From: Starkeya sp. ORNL1
GTDB taxonomy: Bacteria; Pseudomonadota; Alphaproteobacteria; Rhizobiales; Xanthobacteraceae
DNA length: 64,000 nucleotides
Direction: 5' to 3'
NCBI RefSeq assembly: GCF_012971745.1
Contig: NZ_CP048834.1
Span: 4,650,001-4,714,000, forward strand
Under the pieces are notes generated by a model. It saw only the letters and a program-made list of their open reading frames with translations. It searched no databases and was not told the origin of the DNA. How positions within the stretch are numbered: the stretch's first letter is position 1; each line of letters begins with the position of its first letter. Positions 45,625-54,861 of this stretch are shown here, piece after piece. A program made the position numbers and the translations under genes.

Positions 45625-45678
45625 TTGACAACTTGCCGCAGCGGTGTGAGCATATGCCCAACAATAGAGCATATGCTC
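45625..45678 (+). promoter_or_regulatory. Polyol operon promoter with tandem palindromic operators
   Basis: TTGACA (45625-45630) is the likely -35. GAGCATATGCCC (45648-45659) covers the expected -10, and GAGCATATGCTC (45667-45678) is a perfect 12-bp palindrome just downstream. The centres are 19 bases apart. The pair is a good candidate for SorC binding. Confidence 0.65.
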
Positions 45679-45694
45679 ATATCTCTGGGAGGAG

Positions 45695-47023
45695 ATGATG
45701 AAGACGATGATCGGTACCCTGCTGGGTGCCTCGTTCCTTGCCGTGGGCCTCGCCTCGACCCCTGCCGTTGCACAGCAGACCACGCTGACCATCGCCACCG
45801 TGAACAATGGCGACATGATCCGCATGCAGGCGCTGTCCAGCGACTTCACCACCAAGAACCCCGACATCAACGTGAAATGGGTGACGCTGGAGGAGAACGT
45901 GCTGCGCCAGCGCGTCACCACCGACATCGCCACCAAGGGTGGGCAGTTCGACGTGCTGACCATCGGCACCTATGAGGTGCCGATCTGGGCCAAGCAGAAC
46001 TGGCTGGTGCCGCTCGACAAGCTGAGCGCCGGCTACGACGCCAAGGACATACTTCCGAAGATCGCCGATGCCGTCTCCGTCAAGGGCACGCTTTATGCCG
46101 CGCCGTTCTATGGCGAGAGCTCGATGGTGATGTACCGCACCGACCTGTTCCAGAAGGCCGGGCTGACCATGCCGGAGAGCCCGACCTGGGACTTCGTGAT
46201 CGACGCAGCCAAGAAGCTTACCGACAAGTCCGCCGGCGTCTATGGCATCTGCCTGCGCGGCAAGGCCGGCTGGGGTGAGAACATGGCCTTCCTCACCGCC
46301 ATGGCGAACTCCTATGGCGCGCGCTGGTTCGATGAGAAGTGGCAGCCGCAATTCAACGGGCCGGAATGGAAGGCGACGCTGACCGACTATGTGAACCTGA
46401 TGAAGGAAGCCGGCCCGCCCGGCGCCTCCTCCAACGGCTTCAACGAGAACCTCGCGCTCTTCAACGCCGGCAAGTGCGCCATGTGGATCGACGCCACCGT
46501 GGCCGCCTCGTTCGTGACCAACCCGAAGGATTCCAAGGTCGCCGACAAGGTCGGCTTCGCATTGGCGCCGAACAAGGGCCTCGGCAAGAACGCCAACTGG
46601 CTGTGGGCCTGGAACCTCGCCATCCCCGCCGGCTCCAAGAAGATCGAGGCCGCGTCCAAGTTCATTGAATGGGCGACCAGCAAGGGCTATACCGACCTCG
46701 TCGCCTCCAAGGAAGGCTGGGCCAATGTGCCTCCGGGCACGCGCACCTCGCTCTACCAGAACGAGGCCTATATCAAGGCCGCTCCCTTCGCCAAGCTGAC
46801 GCTGGCTTCGATCGATAGCGCCGATCCCAACCATCCGACGGTGAAGCCGGTGCCTTATGTCGGCGTGCAGTACGCCGCCATCCCTGAGTTCCAGGGCATC
46901 GGCACGCAGGTCGGCCAGCAATTCTCCGCCGCGCTTTCCGGCGCCAGCACTATCGACGCTGCACTCGCCGCCGCGCAGGCCGCGAGCGAGCGCGAGATGA
47001 AGCGCGCCGGCTACATCAAATAG
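45695..47023 (+). CDS. Sugar/polyol ABC transporter substrate-binding protein (SmoE-like)
   Basis: The 442-residue cluster-1 binding protein has a signal peptide (GTLLGASFLAVGLASTPAVA, cleavage near QQTTLT) and the SBP_bac_1 signature around GTLYAAPFYGESSMVMYRTD. Sorbitol/mannitol-type SmoE proteins are the closest recalled relatives. Start ATG 45695 or 45698 follows GGGAGGAG. It is the first gene of the polyol importer. A strong hairpin separates it from the permeases, a common way to make excess binding protein. Confidence 0.9.
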   Translation: MMKTMIGTLLGASFLAVGLASTPAVAQQTTLTIATVNNGDMIRMQALSSDFTTKNPDINVKWVTLEENVLRQRVTTDIATKGGQFDVLTIGTYEVPIWAKQNWLVPLDKLSAGYDAKDILPKIADAVSVKGTLYAAPFYGESSMVMYRTDLFQKAGLTMPESPTWDFVIDAAKKLTDKSAGVYGICLRGKAGWGENMAFLTAMANSYGARWFDEKWQPQFNGPEWKATLTDYVNLMKEAGPPGASSNGFNENLALFNAGKCAMWIDATVAASFVTNPKDSKVADKVGFALAPNKGLGKNANWLWAWNLAIPAGSKKIEAASKFIEWATSKGYTDLVASKEGWANVPPGTRTSLYQNEAYIKAAPFAKLTLASIDSADPNHPTVKPVPYVGVQYAAIPEFQGIGTQVGQQFSAALSGASTIDAALAAAQAASEREMKRAGYIK

Positions 47024-47036
47024 GTCCTCCCGGAGG

Positions 47037-47064
47037 CCGCGGCCCTACTCCTCCGGGGCCGCGG
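47037..47064 (+). terminator. Hairpin between binding protein and permease genes
   Basis: CCGCGGCCC (47037-47045) pairs with GGGCCGCGG (47056-47064) around a ten-base loop. There is no T-tract. It probably protects the upstream mRNA end or attenuates, raising the binding-protein to permease ratio. Confidence 0.6.
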
Positions 47065-47146
47065 TACCTGAGCCATCCGGACGGTCGGCTCCGGATGGCG
47101 CCTTCTCTCTCCCACCGCGAAGCCGGGACCGGAAACGGGGACCACC

Positions 47147-48019
47147 ATGGCAACCCAGCAGACGCAGACGCTCGGCCGCATGCTGCTTGCGCCGGCCGTC
47201 GTGCTGCTTCTCATCTGGATGATCGTCCCGCTGGCGATGACGATCTACTTCTCGCTGTTGAGCTACAATCTGCTCAATCCGGGAATGGAGCGCTTCGTCG
47301 GCCTGGAGAATTTCGAATATTTCCTCACCGATCCGGCCTTCCTCGCCTCGCTGCGCAACACGCTGGTCCTCGTCGGTTCGGTGCTCCTCATCACCATCGT
47401 GCTCGGCACGCTGGTCGCCCTGCTGCTCGACCAGGCGATCATCGGGCGCAGCATCGTCCGGCTGATGGTGATCGCGCCGTTCTTCGTCATGCCGACGGTG
47501 AGCGCGCTGGTCTGGAAGAATTTGCTGATGCACCCGGTCTCCGGGCTGTTCGCCTGGATCATGACCTCGCTCGGCATGCAGCCGATCGACTGGTTCGCGG
47601 AATATCCGCTGTTCTCGATCATCCTCATCGTGGCATGGCAGTGGCTGCCGTTTGCCGCGCTGATCCTGCTCACCGCGCTGCAATCGCTCGACGAGGAGCA
47701 GAAGGAGGCGGCGCTGATGGACGGCGCAGGTGCGTTCTCGACCTTCTTCTACATCACGCTGCCGCACCTCGCGCGGCCCATCACCGTGGTGATCCTGATC
47801 GAGACCATCTTCCTGCTCACCGTGTTCGCCGAGATCTTCGTGACGACCGGCGGCGGGCCGGGGCTGCAGACCACCAACATCGCCTTCCTGATCTATTCGC
47901 AGGCGCTGATCCAGTATGACGTCGGCAGCGCCTCGGCGGGCGGGCTGGTGGCGGTGGTGATCGCCAACATCCTGGCGTTCTTCCTGGTCCGCATCGTCGG
48001 CCGGAACCTGGAGGCCTGA
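47147..48019 (+). CDS. Sugar/polyol ABC transporter permease (SmoF-like)
   Basis: The 290-residue permease has six predicted helices (the first around MLLAPAVVLLLIWMIVPLAM) and the EAA loop (KEAALMDGAGAFSTFFYITL) of the MalF-like cluster. It works with the SmoG-like permease, and the importer is completed by the ATPase at 48864. Confidence 0.92.
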   Translation: MATQQTQTLGRMLLAPAVVLLLIWMIVPLAMTIYFSLLSYNLLNPGMERFVGLENFEYFLTDPAFLASLRNTLVLVGSVLLITIVLGTLVALLLDQAIIGRSIVRLMVIAPFFVMPTVSALVWKNLLMHPVSGLFAWIMTSLGMQPIDWFAEYPLFSIILIVAWQWLPFAALILLTALQSLDEEQKEAALMDGAGAFSTFFYITLPHLARPITVVILIETIFLLTVFAEIFVTTGGGPGLQTTNIAFLIYSQALIQYDVGSASAGGLVAVVIANILAFFLVRIVGRNLEA

Positions 48020-48022
48020 GCC

Positions 48023-48853
48023 ATGGCGCGCAAGATCTCCACCACCCACACCGTCGTCACCACCGCGGCGGCCTGGCTGGTCGGCTTCCTGATCTTCTTC
48101 CCGATCCTGTGGATGATACTGGCGAGCTTCAAAACCGAGCTCGAAGCCTTCACGACGCCGCCATCCTTCCTGTTCTTCCATTGGACACTGGAGAACTACG
48201 CCACGGTGCAGGAGCGCAGCGACTATCTGCACCACGCGCTGAACTCGCTGATCATCGCCGGCGGCTCGACGCTGATCGCGCTGCTCATCGCCGTCCCTGC
48301 GGCCTGGTCGATGGCGTTTGCGCCGACCAAGCGGACCAAGGACCTGCTGTTGTGGATGCTCTCCACCAAGATGCTGCCTCCGGTCGGCGTGCTGGTGCCG
48401 ATCTATCTGATCTTCCGCGACTTCGGCCTGCTCGACAGCCGCTTCGGGCTGATCCTGGTGCTGTGCCTCGGCAATCTGCCGATCGTGGTCTGGATGCTAT
48501 TCACCTATTTCAAGGAAATCCCGAAGGACATCCTGGAAGCGGCCCGCATGGACGGCGCCACCATCGGCAAGGAACTGATCCATGTGCTCACTCCGATGGC
48601 GGTGCCGGGCATCGCCTCGACGCTGCTCCTCAACTTCATCCTCGCCTGGAACGAGGCGTTCTGGACGCTGAACCTCTCCACCTCGGAGGCGGCGCCGCTC
48701 ACCGTCTTCATCGCCTCCTATTCCTCCCCGGAGGGGCTGTTCTGGGCGAAGCTCTCCGCCGCCTCCACCCTCGCCATCGCCCCGATCCTCATCCTCGGCT
48801 GGTTCAGCCAGCGGCAACTCGTCCGCGGCCTGACCTTCGGCGCCGTCAAATAG
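48023..48853 (+). CDS. Sugar/polyol ABC transporter permease (SmoG-like)
   Basis: The 276-residue MalG-like permease starts three bases after the previous stop. It has the first helix region [20 protein letters not shown], typical of this cluster, and the EAA loop ([20 protein letters not shown]). It is in the same operon as the SmoE- and SmoF-like genes. Confidence 0.92.
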   Translation: MARKISTTHTVVTTAAAWLVGFLIFFPILWMILASFKTELEAFTTPPSFLFFHWTLENYATVQERSDYLHHALNSLIIAGGSTLIALLIAVPAAWSMAFAPTKRTKDLLLWMLSTKMLPPVGVLVPIYLIFRDFGLLDSRFGLILVLCLGNLPIVVWMLFTYFKEIPKDILEAARMDGATIGKELIHVLTPMAVPGIASTLLLNFILAWNEAFWTLNLSTSEAAPLTVFIASYSSPEGLFWAKLSAASTLAIAPILILGWFSQRQLVRGLTFGAVK

Positions 48854-48863
48854 GCAGGCAGAT

Positions 48864-49880
<1,017 letters not shown>

Positions 49881-49920
49881 CGGCGTGCCGAGCGCGCGCC
49901 CCAGAATAGAGAGACCAGCC

Positions 49921-50694
49921 ATGTACCTCGAAATGTTCAAGCTTTCCGGCCGCACCGCGCTGGTCACCGGCGGCGGGCGCGGTATTGGCCTCGCCTGCGT
50001 CGAAGCGCTCAGTGAGGCTGGCGCCAAGGTGGTGATCGCGGATTTCGATGCCGGCGTCGCCGAGGAAGGCCGCGCCGCGATGAAGGCCAAGGGCTATGAT
50101 CCCGAGGTAGTGCTGATGGACGTCACCAACCCGACGCGGGTGACCGAAGTCGCCGACGATTTGGCGCGCAAGCACGGCAAGATCGACATCCTGGTCAATA
50201 ATGCCGGCATTGCCCGCAGCGAAACCCCTGCCGAGACGGTGACCGACGAGCACTGGCTCAACGTCATCGACGTCAATCTCAACGGCACTTTCTGGTGCTG
50301 CCGCGCCTTCGGCAAGCACATGCTGGCGGCGAAGTCGGGCGCCATCGTCAATATCGGCTCGATGTCCGGCTTCATCGTCAACAAGCCGCAGGAACAGAGC
50401 TACTACAACGCCTCCAAGGCGGCGGTGCACCACCTCACCAAGTCGCTGGCTGCGGAATGGGGCGCGCGCGGCGTCCGGGTCAATGCGGTGGCACCGACCT
50501 ATATCGCCACCCCGTTGAACGAGTTCGTCAAATCGAACCCGAAAATGTACGACGCCTGGATCGGCGGCACCCCGATGGGGCGGCTCGGCGAGGTCGAGGA
50601 GATCGCCTCGGTGGTGCTGTTCCTGGCCTCGGATGCCGCCAGCCTGATGACCGGCAGCATCGTGCTTGCCGACGGCGGCTATACCTGCTGGTAA
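49921..50694 (+). CDS. Short-chain polyol dehydrogenase, possibly ribitol 2-dehydrogenase
   Basis: The 257-residue classical SDR has the NAD motif VTGGGRGIGLA, NNAG at LVNNAGIARSE, catalytic Ser in NIGSMSGFI, and Tyr-Lys in YYNASKAAVHHLT. It would oxidise the imported polyol to a ketose. The next gene is a kinase with the D-ribulokinase signature, so ribitol to D-ribulose is the best guess. D-arabitol, xylitol or threitol cannot be excluded by sequence alone. Confidence 0.85.
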   Translation: MYLEMFKLSGRTALVTGGGRGIGLACVEALSEAGAKVVIADFDAGVAEEGRAAMKAKGYDPEVVLMDVTNPTRVTEVADDLARKHGKIDILVNNAGIARSETPAETVTDEHWLNVIDVNLNGTFWCCRAFGKHMLAAKSGAIVNIGSMSGFIVNKPQEQSYYNASKAAVHHLTKSLAAEWGARGVRVNAVAPTYIATPLNEFVKSNPKMYDAWIGGTPMGRLGEVEEIASVVLFLASDAASLMTGSIVLADGGYTCW

Positions 50695-50731
50695 GATGTC
50701 GGTGGGGCACGACGGACACGGCAGGCAGATA

Positions 50732-52375
50732 ATGCAGCAGGCCTTCATCGGGGTAGACGTCGGCACGGCGAGCGCGCGTGCCGGAATTTTCGATTCGGCC
50801 GGTACCCTGCTGGCCACGGCTCGGCGCCCCATCGCGGTCTGGCACGACGCCGGAGACGTGGTGGAGCAGTCCTCCTCCGACATATGGAACGCCTGCGTTC
50901 AGTCGGTCCGCGAGGCGATGCAGGCGGCGGGTGTGCCGGCATCCGCGATCGGCGGCATCGGCTTCGATGCCACCTGTTCTCTGGTCGCGCTTGATCGCGA
51001 CGCCCGGCCGCTCTCGGTCAGCGCCTCCGGCGATCCGGAGCGCAATGTCATCGTCTGGATGGACCATCGCGCCACCGGGCAGGCACGGCGCATCAACGAG
51101 ACTGCCGACGACGTGCTGCGCTATGTCGGCGGCGTCATTTCGCCGGAGATGGAGACGCCGAAGCTGCTCTGGCTGAAGGAAAATTTGCCGGCTAGCTACA
51201 ACAATGCCGGCCATTTCTTCGATCTGGCGGACTTCCTGTCATTCCGCGCCACCGGCTCGACCGCGCGTTCCATCTGCACCGTCACCTGCAAATGGACCTA
51301 TCTCGGCCATGAGCGGCGCTGGAGTGACGAATATTTCGCCCGCATCGGCCTTTCCGAGCTGACCGCCGATGGCCACGCCCGGATCGGTTCCGAGATCGTC
51401 GAACCTGGCACCGCGCTAGGGCGCGGGCTGACCGAGGAGGCGGCGCGCGAACTTGGCCTCCTGCCCGGAACGCCGGTCGGCGCCTCGCTGATCGACGCCC
51501 ACGCCGGCGGCGTCGGCACCATTGGCGGGCGCATCGCCGACAGCGCGCCGGGCGATCTGCAGGACCGCCTCGCCTATATCATGGGTACCTCGGCCTGCAT
51601 CATGGCGACCACTGCCGAGCCGACCTTCCTGCCCGGTATCTGGGGCCCGTACTTCTCGGCGATGGTACCGGGCCTCTGGCTGAACGAGGGCGGCCAGTCC
51701 GCCGCCGGTGCCGGCATCGATCATCTCGTGCGCTCGCATCCCGCCCGCGCGGAAGCGGAGGCGGCCGCGAAGGCGGCGGGGCTCGGCCTGCTCGATTTCC
51801 TGGAAAAGCGCGCGGTGGCGCGTTTCGCCAACCCGGCGGAAGCTGCGCGGCTCGCGGGCGGCACCCATGTGCTGCCGGAATTCCTCGGCAACCGCTCGCC
51901 CTATGCCGATCCCGACGCCCGCGCCGTGATCGCCGGCCTCGATCTCGACGACAGCATCGAGAGCCTTGAGCGGCTGTTCGTCGCGGGCCTGTGCGGCCTC
52001 GCCTACGGGCTGGCGGACGTGGTCGACGTGATGCGCGCGCGCGGCATTTCCTGCGAAATGATGGTGATGAGCGGCGGCGCCAGCCGCAGCGCGCTGGTCC
52101 GCCAGATCATGGCCGACACCACGGGACTGACCATCGCACTGCCGGCGACGCCGGAACCGGTGCTGCTCGGCGCCGCCATGCTCGGCGCGGTGGCCGCCAA
52201 GAGCCAAAACTCGCTTCGCGAGGCGATGTCCGCGATGTCCGGCATCGGCGAGCTGACCCGGCCGACTTCGCCGGAGATGGCGAGCTTCCATGCCGCCAAG
52301 CGCCGCGTCTATGCACTTATGCAGACCGTCGATCGCGAGAGCCGGACGCTGATGCATAGCGTCCTGCAGGCCTGA
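50732..52375 (+). CDS. FGGY-family pentulose kinase, D-ribulokinase-like
   Basis: ATG 50732 gives 547 residues, and ATG 50696 is an alternative two bases after the SDR stop. The N-terminal phosphate motif is IGVDVGTASARAGIF. The TCSLV sequence (GFDATCSLVAL), reported as a signature of D-ribulose kinases among FGGY enzymes, is present. The second actin-like half contains VMSGGASRSALVRQIMADTT. It would make D-ribulose 5-phosphate, which enters the pentose phosphate pathway. This defines the probable substrate class of the operon. Confidence 0.88.
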   Translation: MQQAFIGVDVGTASARAGIFDSAGTLLATARRPIAVWHDAGDVVEQSSSDIWNACVQSVREAMQAAGVPASAIGGIGFDATCSLVALDRDARPLSVSASGDPERNVIVWMDHRATGQARRINETADDVLRYVGGVISPEMETPKLLWLKENLPASYNNAGHFFDLADFLSFRATGSTARSICTVTCKWTYLGHERRWSDEYFARIGLSELTADGHARIGSEIVEPGTALGRGLTEEAARELGLLPGTPVGASLIDAHAGGVGTIGGRIADSAPGDLQDRLAYIMGTSACIMATTAEPTFLPGIWGPYFSAMVPGLWLNEGGQSAAGAGIDHLVRSHPARAEAEAAAKAAGLGLLDFLEKRAVARFANPAEAARLAGGTHVLPEFLGNRSPYADPDARAVIAGLDLDDSIESLERLFVAGLCGLAYGLADVVDVMRARGISCEMMVMSGGASRSALVRQIMADTTGLTIALPATPEPVLLGAAMLGAVAAKSQNSLREAMSAMSGIGELTRPTSPEMASFHAAKRRVYALMQTVDRESRTLMHSVLQA

Positions 52376-52394
52376 GTCCCGAGGGAATCCGAAC

Positions 52395-53333
52395 ATGCTG
52401 CTGAGCTGCGGCGATGCCCTGATCGATTTCATGCCGGTGAAGGCGGCGGATGGCCGCGACGCCTATGTCACCGCGGTCGGCGGTTCCTGCCTCAATGTCG
52501 CGGTGGCGATGGCGCGGCTCGATGCCCCGGCGGGGCTGGTCGGCGGTGTGTCGACCGACCTGTTCGGCACCATGATCGCCGACCATGCGGCGGGCTCCAA
52601 TGTCGATCTCACCTATGCGGTGCGCAGCGCCCGCGAGACCACGCTGGCCTTTGTGCGCTTCGTGAACAATGAGCCGCACTACGCCTTCTATGACGAGAGC
52701 ACGGCGGCGCGGCACTGGACCTACACGCCCGGCAGCATCCCGTTCGCCGCCATTGACGCGGTGCATGTCGGCTCGACCACGCTGATCCATGATCCGACCT
52801 CGGCGCAGACTTTGGCGCTGGTGGACGACGCACAGCGCTCCACCACCATCTCGTTCGATCCGAACTGCCGTCCGGGGCTGGTGCGCGACAAGGCGGACTA
52901 TGTGCGCCGCATGGAGGCGTTCGCCGCGCGGGCCAATATCGTGCGCATGTCGGACGTCGATTTCGAGTTCCTCTATGGCGACGCGGCTCATGACGACAAG
53001 GCGTCCGCGCTGCTCGCCGGGGGCGCAGCGCTCGTGGTGCTGACGCGCGGCGGGCAAGGCGTCGTCGCGTGGCATCGCACCGCGGGGAGGATCGAGGTCG
53101 CGGCGCCGCCGGTCCGCCTCGTCGACACCATCGGTGCCGGGGACAGCTTCCAGGGCGCGCTGCTGGCCGCTTTGCGTGAACTCGGCCGCATCGAGGCGCG
53201 TGCGCTGGCGGCGCTGGACGCGGACGAGTTGCGCCGCGCCTTGACCTTCGCCGTGACCTGCGCCGCCATCACCTGCAGCCGCGTCGGCGCCGACCCGCCG
53301 CGCCGGGCAGAGGTCGATTTCCAGTTGGTGTAG
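52395..53333 (+). CDS. PfkB family sugar kinase (fructokinase-like)
   Basis: The 312-residue ribokinase-fold protein has the glycine-rich N-terminal motif VTAVGGSCLNVAVAMARLD and the C-terminal catalytic and anion-hole motif DTIGAGDSFQGALLAAL. It probably phosphorylates a ketose, fructose being the usual substrate of relatives in polyol operons. It is the last gene of the module, 19 bases after the FGGY kinase, and a palindromic element follows. Confidence 0.88.
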   Translation: MLLSCGDALIDFMPVKAADGRDAYVTAVGGSCLNVAVAMARLDAPAGLVGGVSTDLFGTMIADHAAGSNVDLTYAVRSARETTLAFVRFVNNEPHYAFYDESTAARHWTYTPGSIPFAAIDAVHVGSTTLIHDPTSAQTLALVDDAQRSTTISFDPNCRPGLVRDKADYVRRMEAFAARANIVRMSDVDFEFLYGDAAHDDKASALLAGGAALVVLTRGGQGVVAWHRTAGRIEVAAPPVRLVDTIGAGDSFQGALLAALRELGRIEARALAALDADELRRALTFAVTCAAITCSRVGADPPRRAEVDFQLV

Positions 53334-53390
53334 GCGCCGAGCAGGCCCGCGCCGCAATCGAAAGAGGCCGGCCCAAGCCGCAGATTGGAC

Positions 53391-53489
53391 CGTCATCCTC
53401 GGCCTTATGCCGAGGATCTCGATTCCCGACAGCGGATCAGAGGCCGAGATGGCCGGGACAAGCCCGGCCATGACGATGGAAATGGCCCA
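53391..53489. repeat. Palindromic intergenic element, diverged
   Basis: The element has an outer CGTCATCCTCGG/TGACGATGG pairing, an inner hairpin CCTCGGCCTTATGCCGAGG at the left, and GGCCGGGACAAGCCCGGCC at the right. It resembles family B in layout but differs in sequence. Together with flanking bases it fills the gap between the polyol and iron-type ABC operons. Confidence 0.6.
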
Positions 53490-53549
53490 CTTCTCCAGTC
53501 AATCCGTCCCTCCGCACCTGAGCAAGATCGTTCAATACCGGCCCAAGCG

Positions 53550-53579
53550 CGACCACTAAGGTCGTAGCTATAATTATAT
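53550..53579 (+). promoter_or_regulatory. Possible operator and -10 region before the iron-type ABC operon
   Basis: CGACC and GGTCG (53550-53564) form an inverted repeat with a five-base spacer. TATAATTATA follows at 53570-53579 and could hold the -10 box. No good -35 is seen, so an activator may be required. Confidence 0.4.
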
Positions 53580-53612
53580 AAACTGGGTGGAACGATACAG
53601 GGAGGAGTGCTC

Positions 53613-54716
53613 ATGGCCATCATGAAGCGCGAAGAATTGCCGAACCCGGCGCGGCGCCAGCTTGGCGCGATGTGCGGCAGGATCGCCGCGGGCGTGGCGC
53701 TTGCGGCCGTGCTGGTGTCCGGCATGGACGGCGCCGCCAAGGCGCAGACCAGCCTCGCCGACATCGAGGCCGCGGCCAGGAAAGAAGGCCCGATGACCTG
53801 GTATGTCAGCTTCTACGGCGCCTCGATCGCCGAGCAGGCTGCTGCCGCCTTTGCCAAGAAGTATCCGGGCCTGAAGGTCAATGTCGTGCGCGCCACCACG
53901 GGCGGCACCTTCCAGCGGCTGAACCAGGATCTGCGCGCCAAGAACACGATCGCCAGCGTCGTCACCATGAGCGGCGTCGGCGACTATTACGGGATACTGC
54001 TGCGCGACAAGCAGCTGATGGAATACACCCCGCAAGGGGCGAGCCAGATCATCGACGTCGCCAAGCCGACCATCGTGCCCGGCTATGTCTATCCGATGGG
54101 CGGCGGCATCATGTCGATCGCCTACAACACCAAGCTGGTGACGCCGGAGCAGGCGCCCAAGTCCTGGGCCGATATCGCCAACGGCACGTGGGGCAACAAG
54201 CTGGTGATGGGCCATCCCTCCTTCAGCGGCTTCGACGCGGCGCTGGTGGTCTGGCTGGCGCAGGAGAAGGGCTGGGACTTCTTCAAGGACGTCAAGAAGG
54301 AAGACCCGCTGATCCAGCGCTCGACCTTCGACGCCATTACCTCGATCACCTCCGGCGAGCGCACCGTCGGCTTCATTCCGGACGGCATGGTGGCGGAGAG
54401 CGCGCAGAAGGGCAATCCGATCACCATCGTCTATCCGACTGACGGTTCGCTGTTCATCATGGGCTTCACTTCGATCCTGAAGGATGCGCCGCAGCCGAAT
54501 ACGGCGAAGCTCTTCACCGAGTTCCTGCTCAGCAAGGAACACGCGCAGATCGTCATCGACAATTACTACCACTCGGTGATCCAGGGTGTGTCGCGTGATC
54601 TCGCCGGCGGCAAGAAGCTGAACGAAATCAAGCTGGTGCCGCTACTGCCGTCGGCCGACTACGAGGCCAAGCTCAAGAAGTCCACCGACGAGTGGCTGGA
54701 CATCTTCGGCGGCTGA
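53613..54716 (+). CDS. Iron-type (FbpA-like) ABC transporter substrate-binding protein
   Basis: ATG 53613 follows GGAGGAG and gives 367 residues. The basic N-terminus and a hydrophobic stretch (IAAGVALAAVLVSGMDGAAK) form a long signal peptide. The mature protein looks like cluster 6 binding proteins (AARKEGPMTWYVSFYG, and later KLVMGHPSFSGFDAALVVWL). Family members bind ferric iron, thiamine, phosphonates or organic acids. I do not see the paired tyrosines expected for ferric iron, and the catabolic genes downstream argue for an organic solute. Confidence 0.85.
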   Translation: MAIMKREELPNPARRQLGAMCGRIAAGVALAAVLVSGMDGAAKAQTSLADIEAAARKEGPMTWYVSFYGASIAEQAAAAFAKKYPGLKVNVVRATTGGTFQRLNQDLRAKNTIASVVTMSGVGDYYGILLRDKQLMEYTPQGASQIIDVAKPTIVPGYVYPMGGGIMSIAYNTKLVTPEQAPKSWADIANGTWGNKLVMGHPSFSGFDAALVVWLAQEKGWDFFKDVKKEDPLIQRSTFDAITSITSGERTVGFIPDGMVAESAQKGNPITIVYPTDGSLFIMGFTSILKDAPQPNTAKLFTEFLLSKEHAQIVIDNYYHSVIQGVSRDLAGGKKLNEIKLVPLLPSADYEAKLKKSTDEWLDIFGG

Positions 54717-54735
54717 TTCCCGCAAAGGCGTTTGC

Positions 54736-54830
54736 TGTCATCCCGGACGCGCCGCAGGCGCGAGCCGGGATCGCAGGCAGGCGCAGAGCGTCACGCGATT
54801 CCGGATCGGCCTTCGGCCGTCTGGGATGAC
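54736..54830. repeat. Palindromic intergenic repeat, family B copy 3
   Basis: TGTCATCCCGGACGCGCCGC opens the element and CTGGGATGAC closes it, with an extra TTCGGCC hairpin near the right end. It sits inside the ABC operon between the binding protein and permease genes, so it does not simply end operons. Confidence 0.75.
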
Positions 54831-54861
54831 GATCCGAAGTCGAAGGGTAATTGAGTTCGCC

